A stretch of DNA of 64,000 nt from Burkholderia savannae (GTDB lineage Bacteria > Pseudomonadota > Gammaproteobacteria > Burkholderiales > Burkholderiaceae): contig NZ_CP013417.1 in assembly GCF_001524445.2 (NCBI RefSeq), forward strand, positions 1,240,001 through 1,304,000, given 5' to 3'. The notes under the pieces were generated by a model. It saw only the letters and a program-made list of their open reading frames with translations, was not told the origin of the DNA and did not search any database. Within the stretch, counting starts at the first letter, position 1, and each line of letters opens with the position of its first letter. Below, in pieces: positions 43,363-52,090 of this stretch. The position numbers and the translations under genes are program-made.

Positions 43363-44523
43363 TTGGACAAGCCGACGCCTTCCTCCGACACGTCTTCGCC
43401 GCCTTCGGGCGACGCGGCCCCGTTCGCGCGCAAGATCATTCATTGCGACTGCGACTGCTTCTACGCGTCGGTCGAGATGCGCGACGATCCGTCGCTGCGC
43501 GGCCGCCCGCTCGCGGTCGGCGGCCGCCCCGATCAGCGCGGCGTGATCGCGACCTGCAACTACGAGGCCCGCCGCTTCGGCGTGCATTCGGCGATGTCGT
43601 CGGCGCTTGCGATGCGCAAGTGTCCGGATCTCCTGATTCTGCCGTCCGCGATGGACAAGTACCGCGCGGCGTCGCGGCTCATCATGGCGATCTATCGCGA
43701 CTACACGCCCGACGTCGAGCCGCTGTCGCTCGACGAGGCGTATCTCGACGTGAGCCGCGCGACGCGCTGTCACGGCAGCGGCACGCTGATCGCGCGCGAG
43801 ATCCGCGAGCGCGTGCGCGACACGGTGGGCGTCACGGTGTCGGCGGGCGTCGCGCCGAACAAGTTCATCGCGAAAATCGCGTCCGACTGGAACAAGCCCG
43901 ACGGGCTTTTCGTCGTGCGGCCGCACGAAGTGGACGCGTTCGTCGCCGCGCTGCCCGTGCGCAAGCTGCACGGCGTCGGCAAGGTGACGGCGGCGCGGCT
44001 CGACAAGCTCGGCATCCGCACCTGCGACGAGCTGCGCGGCTGGTCGCTGTTCGATCTGCATCACGAGTTCGGCGCGTTCGGCCGGCGGCTCCACGAGCTC
44101 GCGCGCGGCATCGACGAGCGGCCGGTGCGCGCGGACCAGGAGCGCAAGTCGGTGAGCGTCGAGACGACCTACGTCCAGGATCTCGCCACGCTCGACCAAT
44201 GCGCGGCCGAGATCCGGCGGTTGACGGTGCTGCTCGATGCGCGGATCGAGCGGGCGGGCGCCGCGCGCTCGATCAGAAAGCTGTACGTGAAGATCCGCTT
44301 CGCGGATTTCCAGCGCACGACGGTCGAATGCGTCGCCGATGCGACCGATGCCGAGACCGCCGTCGCGCTGCTCGCGAAAGGGCTCGCGCGCCGCAAGCAG
44401 GCGGTGCGGCTGTTGGGCGTCGGCGTGCGGATCGACGAGGATACCGCCGAGCGGCACGGGCAGATCGCGCTGTTCGACGACGAGGACGAAAGTCTCGACG
44501 ACGACGCGTCGCCCGAAGCGTGA
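43363..44523 (+). CDS. dinB: DNA polymerase IV (Y family), SOS-inducible
   Basis: 386 residues from TTG 43363. All upstream in-frame starts lie inside or before the LexA box and promoter, so they cannot be in the transcript. The Y-family palm motifs are present: CDCDCFYASVE with a metal-binding Asp, CNYEARRFGVHSAM, and SLDEAYLDV with the catalytic Asp/Glu pair. These are followed by helix-hairpin-helix (LHGVGKVTAARL) and little-finger domains. The sequence HCDCDCF in motif I replaces the usual HVDMDCF but keeps the acidic residues. It copies past damaged bases. No beta-clamp motif is clear, though QIALFDDED near the C terminus could serve. Confidence 0.92.
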   Translation: MDKPTPSSDTSSPPSGDAAPFARKIIHCDCDCFYASVEMRDDPSLRGRPLAVGGRPDQRGVIATCNYEARRFGVHSAMSSALAMRKCPDLLILPSAMDKYRAASRLIMAIYRDYTPDVEPLSLDEAYLDVSRATRCHGSGTLIAREIRERVRDTVGVTVSAGVAPNKFIAKIASDWNKPDGLFVVRPHEVDAFVAALPVRKLHGVGKVTAARLDKLGIRTCDELRGWSLFDLHHEFGAFGRRLHELARGIDERPVRADQERKSVSVETTYVQDLATLDQCAAEIRRLTVLLDARIERAGAARSIRKLYVKIRFADFQRTTVECVADATDAETAVALLAKGLARRKQAVRLLGVGVRIDEDTAERHGQIALFDDEDESLDDDASPEA

Positions 44524-44558
44524 TCGAGCGGCCGGCACTTGCCGTGTCGACGGGCGAT

Positions 44559-44598
44559 AAAAAAAACGGCAACCCATGCCAACAGGTTGCCGTCTTTT
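44559..44598. terminator. Terminator between dinB and prlC
   Basis: Nine-bp arms ACGGCAACC (44566-44574) and GGTTGCCGT (44585-44593) around a ten-base loop. The minus strand has eight T residues after the stem, ending prlC; the plus strand has CTTTT, ending dinB. Confidence 0.75.
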
Positions 44599-44600
44599 GC

Positions 44601-44645
44601 GGATCGCGGATCGCGGATCGCGGAGCAGCGGAGCAGCGGAGCAGC
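44601..44645 (+). repeat. Adjacent 7-bp and 8-bp tandem repeats
   Basis: Three perfect copies of GGATCGC (44601-44621) are followed directly by three perfect copies of GGAGCAGC (44622-44645). They lie in the intergenic space after the dinB/prlC terminator. Confidence 0.95.
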
Positions 44646-44710
44646 GGTGGGGCGTCGCGTGCTCGGCCGATCGTCGGGCTCGAGCGCGCCGCGCCGGCGC
44701 GTGCGTTGCG

Positions 44711-46813
44711 TTACGCGCGCGCCGGCGCGGCGTCCGCCATGCCGCTGTGGCGCAGCAGCGCGTCGATGTTCGGCTCGCGGCCGCGGAACGCCTTGAACGA
44801 ATCCATCGCCGCGCGGCTGCCGCCGACTTCGAGGATCTCGCGCCGGTAGCGCGCGCCCGTCGTCGCGTCGAGCACGCTGCCCGCCGAGCCGGCCGCTTCC
44901 TCGAACGCCGCATACGCGTCGGCGGACAGCACTTCGGCCCACTTGTAGCTGTAGTAGCCGGCCGCATAGCCGCCCGCGAAGATGTGGCTGAACGTGTTCG
45001 GCCAGCGCGAGAACGGCGCTTGCGGGATCACGTGGAAGCGCTCGTTGATCTCGCGCGCGAAATCGTTGACGCTCGCGTTGTCCGCCGTGGGATCGAAGTC
45101 GACGTGCAGCAGCATGTCGAACATCGAGAACACGATCTGGCGCAGCGTGCCGAGGCCGCTCTGGAAGTTCTTCGCGGCGAGCATCTTGTCGAACAGCGCG
45201 CGCGGCAGCGGCTCGCCGGTGTCGACGTGCGACGACATCGACGACAGCACGTCCCACTCCCAGCAGAAGTTCTCCATGAACTGCGACGGCAGCTCGACCG
45301 CATCCCATTCGACGCCGTTGATGCCCGATACGCCGATCTCGTCGACGCGCGTGAGCATGTGATGCAGCCCGTGGCCGAACTCGTGGAACAGCGTGATCAC
45401 TTCGTCGTGCGTGAAGCACGCGGGCTTGCCGCCGATCGGCGCCGAAAAGTTGCACGTCAGATAGGCGACGGGCGTCTGCACGCTGCCGTCGCCGCGCTTC
45501 GCGCGCGAGCGCGCGTCGTCCATCCACGCGCCGCCGCGCTTGCCTTCGCGCGCGTAGAGGTCGAGATAGAACTGCGCGACGAGCGAGCCGTCGCGATTCT
45601 CGACGCGGAAAAAGCGCACGTCCTCATGCCAGACGGGCGCTTCGTCGCGCGCGATCTTCACGCCGAACAGCGTCTCGGCGACGGTGAAGAGGCCCTTCAG
45701 CACCGCGGGCTCGGGGAAATACTGCTTCACCTCGTTCTCGGAGAACGCGTAGCGCTGCTCGCGCAGCTTCTCGGCCGCGTACGCGACGTCCCACGGCTCG
45801 AGCGCCGCGAGGCCGAGCTCGCTCGACGCGAACGCGCGCAGCTCGTCCCAGTCCTTCTCGGCGAACGGGCGCGCGCGCTTCGCGAGATCCTCGAGGAACG
45901 CGATCACCTGTTGCGGCGATTCCGCCATCTTCGGCGCGAGCGACACCTCGGCGAAGTCGTGATAGCCGAGCATCTGCGCTTCCTCGCGGCGCAGCGCGAG
46001 CTGGTCGGCGACGATCGTCGTGTTGTCCCAGTCGGCCTTGCCGTCGCCGTATTGCGGGCCGAGCTCGGACGCGCGCGTCACGTAGGCGCGGTACATCGCC
46101 TCGCGCATCGCGCGGTTCCGAGCGTATTGCAGCACCGGGAAATACGATGGGAAGTGCAGCGTGAATTTCCAGCCGGCCTTCTCTTCCTTCTGCGCGGCCT
46201 CGCGTGCGGCTGCGATCGCATCGGCGGGCAGGCCGGCGAGCTCGTCTTCGCCCTGCGCGAAGTATGCGTAGCCGTTCGTCGCGTCGAGCACGTGATCGGA
46301 GAACGATTTCGACAGCGCCGCCTGCTGCTCCTGCAGCTCCGCGAAGCGCGGCTTCTGGTCCTCGGGCAGTTCGGCGCCCGACAGGCGGAAGTCGCGCAGC
46401 GCGTTGTCGAGGATCTTCTTGCGCTCGACGGACAGCGTCGGATATTCGGCGCTCGCGGCGATCGCCTTGTACTTCTCGTAGAGCGCGAGATTCTGGCCGA
46501 CGCTCGACCAGAATTCGGTCACGCGCGGCAGGTTCTCGCCGTAGACGGCGCGCAGCTCGGGCGTGTCGGCGACCGCGTTCAGGTGGCCGACGACACCCCA
46601 CGCGCGGCCGAGCGGCTCGGTCGCATGCTCGATGATCTCGACGACGGCCGCCCAGGTCGCGGGCGTGTCGGGCCGCGCGGCGCGCTCGACGGCGTCGTTC
46701 GCGTTCGCGAGCAGCGTGTCGAGCGCGGGCGTCGCGTGCTCGGGGCGAATTTCGCCGAAGCGGGGGAGGCCTGAGAAATCGAGAAGCGGGTTGGCGTTTG
46801 CGCTGACGGACAT
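44711..46813 (-). CDS. prlC: Oligopeptidase A (M3 metallopeptidase)
   Basis: A 700-residue protein from ATG 46813, supported by GGGAG upstream. The zinc site HEFGH is at residues 477-481 with the third ligand region following (DEIGVSGINGVEWDAVELPSQ contains the conserved Glu). It degrades short peptides and signal-peptide fragments in the cytoplasm. The C terminus GMADAAPARA is slightly extended relative to E. coli OpdA (680). The gene lies downstream of folD on the same strand but with a 724-bp gap, so it probably has its own promoter. Confidence 0.95.
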   Translation of the reverse strand: MSVSANANPLLDFSGLPRFGEIRPEHATPALDTLLANANDAVERAARPDTPATWAAVVEIIEHATEPLGRAWGVVGHLNAVADTPELRAVYGENLPRVTEFWSSVGQNLALYEKYKAIAASAEYPTLSVERKKILDNALRDFRLSGAELPEDQKPRFAELQEQQAALSKSFSDHVLDATNGYAYFAQGEDELAGLPADAIAAAREAAQKEEKAGWKFTLHFPSYFPVLQYARNRAMREAMYRAYVTRASELGPQYGDGKADWDNTTIVADQLALRREEAQMLGYHDFAEVSLAPKMAESPQQVIAFLEDLAKRARPFAEKDWDELRAFASSELGLAALEPWDVAYAAEKLREQRYAFSENEVKQYFPEPAVLKGLFTVAETLFGVKIARDEAPVWHEDVRFFRVENRDGSLVAQFYLDLYAREGKRGGAWMDDARSRAKRGDGSVQTPVAYLTCNFSAPIGGKPACFTHDEVITLFHEFGHGLHHMLTRVDEIGVSGINGVEWDAVELPSQFMENFCWEWDVLSSMSSHVDTGEPLPRALFDKMLAAKNFQSGLGTLRQIVFSMFDMLLHVDFDPTADNASVNDFAREINERFHVIPQAPFSRWPNTFSHIFAGGYAAGYYSYKWAEVLSADAYAAFEEAAGSAGSVLDATTGARYRREILEVGGSRAAMDSFKAFRGREPNIDALLRHSGMADAAPARA

Positions 46814-47537
46814 AGTGCTCCCTGGCGGTTTCGGTTTCGGGTTAGGCGAATGACGGCGGCGCACGGCGCCGATCGTCGCTTCATGTCGACATTATTGGGG
46901 CGCATCGCGCGCTTTCCAATCGATAGTTTCTAACGAAGCGATTGGGGCGGGAACGCCGGGCGCCGATGGGTGACCGAGCGTACGCAGCGGGGAAAGCCGG
47001 ACGGCGCGCGCGGGCGGCGCGTCGAAGCGGGCGTGCGCAAGGCCGTTCGATTCGCGCAGGCGGCGCGGGTGCGGCATGTGTGCGGCGAGGGCGGAGGGGG
47101 TGGCGCGCGAGATCCGCCATTGCGCCTCTTCTTCGGGCCGTCGGTCGCCCGCGCGGCGCGCCTTGCTCGGGGTGCCCCGCGAGACGAGGGCCGCCGCATG
47201 CGTGGCGGCACTGGGGGCGCGGCCATGGCGTACAGCGCGGCGGCGAACGCTTGGCGGGGCTCAGAGGCGATGGCAGGTTGCGGGCGCCGACGGCGTTCCG
47301 GCGCTGGTGCATGGCGCGACCGGCGTCGCGCGGCGGCCATCGGCTACCAGTGGGCGCACCGCGGGCGCACCGTGGGCCAACGGCAGGCATCACCGGCCAT
47401 CGCCCGCCGATCGCTACTGCGCCGCCGCATCGCCCGGCACGGGCCGCGGGCGGGTGCCGGCGAGCCGTCCGCGCACGGGAATCGCCGATCGAAGCGGCTC
47501 GGCGCGTGCGCCGCGAGGTTCCCGGCGCCGTTCGCCG
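46814..47537. other. 724-bp intergenic region with one dyad, otherwise unrecognised
   Basis: Between folD (stop) and prlC (start), both minus strand. The part next to prlC is less GC-rich and holds the inverted repeat CCAATCG-N16-CGATTGG (46916-46945), a possible operator about 100 bp upstream of prlC. The remainder is extremely GC-rich with no convincing start, Shine-Dalgarno or family signature on either strand. Confidence 0.45.
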
Positions 47538-48395
47538 TCAGGCCGCCGCGGCGGCGCGCTCGGCGGCTTCGATCGTATTGATGAGCAGCATCGTGATCGT
47601 CATCGGGCCGACACCGCCCGGCACGGGCGTGATGTGGCCCGCGACTTGCAAGACGCCCGCGAAGTCGACGTCGCCGCACAGCTTGCCTTCGTCGTTGCGG
47701 TTCATCCCGACGTCGATCACGGTCGCGCCCGGCTTCACCATGTCGGCCGTCAGCACGTTGCGCTTGCCGACCGCCGCGACGACGACGTCCGCCGCGCGCG
47801 TATGCGCGGCGAGGTCGCGCGTCTTGCTGTGGCAGATCGTGACGGTCGCGCCCGCTTCGAGCAGCAGCAGCGCCATCGGCTTGCCGACGATGTTCGAGCG
47901 GCCGATCACGACCGCGTTCGCGCCTTGCAGCGGGATCTTGTACGCGTCGAACATCTTCATCACGCCGTACGGCGTGCACGGGCGGAAGAGCGGCTTGCCC
48001 GTCATCAGCGCGCCCGCGTTCGCGACGTGGAAGCCGTCGACGTCCTTCTCGGGCGCGATCGCCTCGATCACCTTGTGGCTGTCGATGTGCGCGGGCAGCG
48101 GCAATTGCACGAGAATGCCGTGGATCTTCGGATCGCGGTTCAGCTCGTCGATGCGCGCGAGGAGTTCGGGCTCGGAGAGCGTCGCAGGATAGCGGTCCTT
48201 CAGCGAGAAGAAGCCGTTGTCCTCGCACGCCTTGATCTTGTTGCGCACGTAGACTTCGCTCGCCGGGCTGTCGCCGACGAGGATCACCGCGAGGCCCGGC
48301 CGGTGGCCGCGTGCGGCGAGCGCGGCGGCGCGCTCGGCCGCTTGCGCGCGCAGGGTCTTCGAAAGGGCGTTGCCGTCGATCAGGGTGGCTGTCAT
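47538..48395 (-). CDS. folD: Bifunctional methylenetetrahydrofolate dehydrogenase/cyclohydrolase
   Basis: A 285-residue protein of standard FolD length. Motifs: [24 protein letters not shown] with the conserved Tyr/Lys of the active site, [36 protein letters not shown] (NADP-binding), and [17 protein letters not shown]. It interconverts 5,10-methylene- and 10-formyl-tetrahydrofolate in the cytoplasm. It lies 276 bp downstream of the response regulator gene, which suggests a separate promoter. Confidence 0.97.
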   Translation of the reverse strand: MTATLIDGNALSKTLRAQAAERAAALAARGHRPGLAVILVGDSPASEVYVRNKIKACEDNGFFSLKDRYPATLSEPELLARIDELNRDPKIHGILVQLPLPAHIDSHKVIEAIAPEKDVDGFHVANAGALMTGKPLFRPCTPYGVMKMFDAYKIPLQGANAVVIGRSNIVGKPMALLLLEAGATVTICHSKTRDLAAHTRAADVVVAAVGKRNVLTADMVKPGATVIDVGMNRNDEGKLCGDVDFAGVLQVAGHITPVPGGVGPMTITMLLINTIEAAERAAAAA

Positions 48396-48671
48396 GGTGG
48401 GAATCTGCTTGACAAGGTTGGAGATGCGGGCGTGCGGCGCCAGGTTGCGCTGCAGCGAAGCATCGAATTATACCGCCCGCCTGCCGTCACCCGACATCGA
48501 TCGAGTCGAATCGCGCCACGCGCGGCGCGCGAGACGAATGGAAAACGGGGCGCGGCGCAACGGAGGATGGGGTGAGCGGGAGCGCAAACCGGTTGGGGCG
48601 GGCGGAATGTCGCGCCGCAAAAGAACGCGCTCGCCCGGCGCGCGCCGGGCGGCGGAGGGGGAGAGAAGCGC

Positions 48672-49310
48672 TTACGCCTGCTTCTTCGACAGCGCGAGCC
48701 GCAGCAGATCGGCGACCGTGTTGACGTTGAGCTTTTCCATGATGTTCGCGCGGTGCGCCTCGACCGTCTTGATGCTGATGCCGAGATCGTCGGCGATCTG
48801 CTTGTTCAGGCGGCCGGCGATGATCCGCTCGAGCACCTGCTGTTCGCGCGCGGTCAGCTTCGACAGGCGCTCGCTCGCCGCGCGCTGCTCCTGGACGCTC
48901 TTGATTTCGCTTCTCGCCTTGTCGAGCATGCGCTCGACGAGCTTGCGCAGCTCGGCTTCGTCGAACGGCTTTTCGATGAAATCCATCGCGCCTTTCTTCA
49001 TCGTCGACACGGCCATCGGCACGTCGCCGTGGCCGGTCACGAAGATGATGGGGAGCGCCGCGTTCTCGGCGATCAGACGTTCCTGCAACTCGAGGCCGCT
49101 CATCCCGGACATCCGCACGTCGAGGATCAGGCACGCGATCTGTCCCGCCTGCTGCGCGGGCTGGTAGGCATCGAGGAACTGCTCGGCGCTCGAGAAGCAT
49201 TGCACGCGATAGCCGTTTGCCTCCAGCAGCCAGCGCAGCGAATCGCGCACGGCCTCGTCGTCGTCGACGACAAAGACGGTTTCCTGAGAGGTGGTGACAG
49301 GGCTATTCAT
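48672..49310 (-). CDS. FixJ-family response regulator
   Basis: A 212-residue protein. The receiver domain has Asp64 in LILDVRMSGMSG, Lys in EKPFDEAEL, and a C-terminal LuxR-type helix-turn-helix (KLTAREQQVLERIIAGRLNK, then SIKTVEAHRANIMEKL). ATG 49310 overlaps the kinase stop by four bases and has GGGAGAGAT upstream. The pair is divergent from the pyruvate dehydrogenase operon, so control of carbon or redox genes is a possibility, but nothing in the sequence proves the target. Confidence 0.9.
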   Translation of the reverse strand: MNSPVTTSQETVFVVDDDEAVRDSLRWLLEANGYRVQCFSSAEQFLDAYQPAQQAGQIACLILDVRMSGMSGLELQERLIAENAALPIIFVTGHGDVPMAVSTMKKGAMDFIEKPFDEAELRKLVERMLDKARSEIKSVQEQRAASERLSKLTAREQQVLERIIAGRLNKQIADDLGISIKTVEAHRANIMEKLNVNTVADLLRLALSKKQA

Positions 49311-51817
49311 ATCTCTCCCGTTACGGTTTGTGATGGCGATGTCTCGGATCGGTGACCGAGATCCTCCGGTTCCCCAATGGGCAGGCTGCAGTGGAACGTC
49401 GCGCCCGACACGAAGCCGTCCGGCTCGACGTTGTTGACCACCCACAGACGCCCGCGATGCGATTCGATGATCGAGCGGCAGATATTGAGCCCCATGCCCA
49501 TCCCGTCCGATTTGGTGCTGTAGAACGGTTCGAACAGGCGTTCGGCCGTCGCCTCGTCGACGCCCGGACCCTGGTCGATCACGCGAATGTCGACGAAGCC
49601 CGATTCGAGGTCGGCGACGACGCGGATCACGCCGTTTTCCGCCTGCGGCCGCGCCTCCTGCATCGCCTCGGCCGCGTTCTTCATCAGGTTCACGAGCACC
49701 TGCTCGATCAACACGGGGTCGACATAAATAATAGGCATTCTTGCGCGGATTTCGGTGACGATCCGAATCCGGCGCTTTCTCGCCTCGATTTCGGCGAGGC
49801 CGACCGCGTCGGCGACGATGTCGGCGACCCGCGACGGCTGCCGCTTCGGCTCGCTGCGCTTGACGAACTCGCGGATTCGCTTGACGATCATCCCGGCCCG
49901 CAGCGCCTGCTGCGCGGTTTTCTCGAGCGCGGGCGACAGCGTTTCAGGCGACGCGCGGCCGCTCTTCACGAGCGCGAGCGTGCCCGAGCAGTAGTTGTTG
50001 ATCGCGGCGAGCGGCTGGTTCAGCTCGTGCGCGATCGACGACGCCATCTCGCCCATCGTCATCAGCCGGCTCGTGAACTGCAGCTTCTCCTCCTGCTGGT
50101 GCGCGAGCTCCTGCGCCTTCTTGCGCGTGGTGATGTCGGTCGCGATCTGCATCTGCGCGAGGTGGCCGTCGACCCACTGGATGTACTGGCGGCGCACTTC
50201 GAACCACTTCTGGATGCTCTCGACGTACACCTCTTGCGCGTCCGCCGTGCTCTCGGTGAGCGCGGCGGCGGGCAAGCCCGCGTACGCGTCGACCATGTCG
50301 ATCGAGTCCGACGACGCCTGCGCGCTGTCGAAGCCGCCGCCCGACAGCTCGAGATGGCCGTCCGGACGGATGCCGAACAGATGGCGGTAATAGCGGTTCG
50401 CGAACAGGAGCTCCGCTTCGTCCGCGGCGAGCACGGACACGGCCGCGTCGAGGCTCTCGAGCACCGTCGTGAAGCGCTCGTGCGCGGCGGCGAGCTCCTC
50501 GCGCGCGCGTTTCGGCTCGGTGATGTCGGTCATCGACGACATCCAGCCCGTCTGGCGGCCGGAACTGTCGATGAGCGGCGACACGTAGAGGCGCGCGTGG
50601 AACAGCGATCCATCCTTGCGCCGCACGCGCAGCTCGAAGCCGGAGCTCGGCGCCTTGCCGCGCAGCGTCATGTCGAGCTGGCGCTGCATTTCCGGATACG
50701 CGTCACGCGGCCAGTAAGGGAACGGCGCGGTCTTGCCGACGAGGTCGCTCTCGTCCCAGCCCGTCATCCGGCAGAACGCCGGGTTCACGTGAGTGATGCG
50801 GCCGTGCATGTCGAGCACGCGCATGCCGATCAGCACGGAATTCTCCATCGCGCGGCGGAAGAACGCCTCCGCGTACAGCGCCTGCTGCGCCTCGAAGCGC
50901 TGGCGCGTGTGCTTCCACAGGCTCCAGAGGCTCCACAGCACGAAGCACGACAGGCCGGCGACGAGCCACACGAGCGTGTTGTTGGTCAGGTTCGTCGTCT
51001 GCGGGTACGCGTAGACGCGCACCGTGAGGCCCTGGCCGGGCGGATCGAGCGGCAGGTCGTAGTGCGCGTCGCGCGGCAGCCGCGGGCGCGACGACGTCGA
51101 CGCGAGCTCGCGGTTGTTCGCGTCGGTGATCGAGATCTTGTACTTCGCGGACAGCTCGGGCGGGATGTCGTGCTTCAGTATCCCTTCGACGGAGAACACC
51201 GCGGCGATCGAGCCGAGGTATTCGCGCTCGCGGATCACGGGCGTCTGCAGCGTCAGATAGCCGTTGCCGAAGTCGTCGTAGACGAGCGGCGAATACGATT
51301 GCCGGCGCGTGCTGCGCGCCTCGCCGTACGCGCCGCGCACGACTTCGTCCATCTGCGCGTCGTTCGGCTTCGCGAGCCGCTGGCCGAGTACCGGCAGTTG
51401 CATCGTCGGCCATCGTTTCGTGCCGGGCGCCGTGTACCAGTTCAGATAGAGGATCTCGGGATGCGCCTGCATCACGTCGCCGACCGTGGACTGGAACGCG
51501 TGCTCGTCGACGCGGCCCGCGGCGATGTCGCGCGCGAACGCCTGAAGCTGCTCCTGCGCGCCCGTCATCGACAGCCGGATCTGCTGCTGGGCCCACGCGA
51601 CGTTGCGAAACAGCGTGTCTTCCTGCTGCTGCTCCTCGCGGCGGTTGAGGCTCCACAGAATGAGGCTCATCACCACGAGAAAGACCAGGATCGACAGGAG
51701 GGGGGTCAGCAGGTAAGAGTTGGACCACCACGGTCCGTGGTGCCAGCGGGACGGCTGCGACTCCGCCGGCGAGCCCGACGGTCGCGCCGAGCGTGCGAAA
51801 AGCCGATCGGTCAACAT
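49307..51817 (-). CDS. Membrane PAS-domain sensor histidine kinase
   Basis: An 836-residue protein. It has a transmembrane helix at about residues 35-56, a periplasmic sensing domain (about 57-280, CACHE/DctB-like in style), and a second helix at about 283-303. Two PAS domains follow (MRVLDMHGRITHVNPAFCRMTGW, and LLFANRYYRHLFG). The HisKA site has His597 in SSIAHELNQPLAAINNY, and the ATPase has IDQGPGVD and GMGMGLNICRSIIE. It resembles TtrS/DctB/FixL-type kinases paired with FixJ-type regulators. The signal is unknown. It is 273 bp from the divergent aceE start. Confidence 0.9.
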   Translation of the reverse strand: MLTDRLFARSARPSGSPAESQPSRWHHGPWWSNSYLLTPLLSILVFLVVMSLILWSLNRREEQQQEDTLFRNVAWAQQQIRLSMTGAQEQLQAFARDIAAGRVDEHAFQSTVGDVMQAHPEILYLNWYTAPGTKRWPTMQLPVLGQRLAKPNDAQMDEVVRGAYGEARSTRRQSYSPLVYDDFGNGYLTLQTPVIREREYLGSIAAVFSVEGILKHDIPPELSAKYKISITDANNRELASTSSRPRLPRDAHYDLPLDPPGQGLTVRVYAYPQTTNLTNNTLVWLVAGLSCFVLWSLWSLWKHTRQRFEAQQALYAEAFFRRAMENSVLIGMRVLDMHGRITHVNPAFCRMTGWDESDLVGKTAPFPYWPRDAYPEMQRQLDMTLRGKAPSSGFELRVRRKDGSLFHARLYVSPLIDSSGRQTGWMSSMTDITEPKRAREELAAAHERFTTVLESLDAAVSVLAADEAELLFANRYYRHLFGIRPDGHLELSGGGFDSAQASSDSIDMVDAYAGLPAAALTESTADAQEVYVESIQKWFEVRRQYIQWVDGHLAQMQIATDITTRKKAQELAHQQEEKLQFTSRLMTMGEMASSIAHELNQPLAAINNYCSGTLALVKSGRASPETLSPALEKTAQQALRAGMIVKRIREFVKRSEPKRQPSRVADIVADAVGLAEIEARKRRIRIVTEIRARMPIIYVDPVLIEQVLVNLMKNAAEAMQEARPQAENGVIRVVADLESGFVDIRVIDQGPGVDEATAERLFEPFYSTKSDGMGMGLNICRSIIESHRGRLWVVNNVEPDGFVSGATFHCSLPIGEPEDLGHRSETSPSQTVTGEI

Positions 51818-51979
51818 GGCAGGATTGTAGCTCAGCGCGCCATGCGCAAAAGGCGTACAAGAGAGGTTGAACCGAAAGCGGAATCATCGATGCATGATCA
51901 ACCGCACACGCCGATCGGATGGGTGCGGCGCAGCAATATTTCGTATTGCGAGAAATGATCTCATAATTCGAAAATTTTG

Positions 51980-52009
51980 TTGCGCGCTGCGTGTGACGCT
52001 CTTTACAAT
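51980..52009 (+). promoter_or_regulatory. Candidate promoter of the aceE operon
   Basis: TTGCGC (51980-51985), an 18-bp spacer and TACAAT (52004-52009) lie 82 bp before the aceE start. The preceding 40 bp are unusually AT-rich for this genome (AATTCGAAAATTTTG), which may help as an UP-like element. Confidence 0.5.
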
Positions 52010-52090
52010 CCGCGGGAGCTTGTTGCAGCCGGCGGCATGCGTCGTCGCGCGAAGGCCATCTTCATATTCCAGGACACCCAGGAGACGAGA

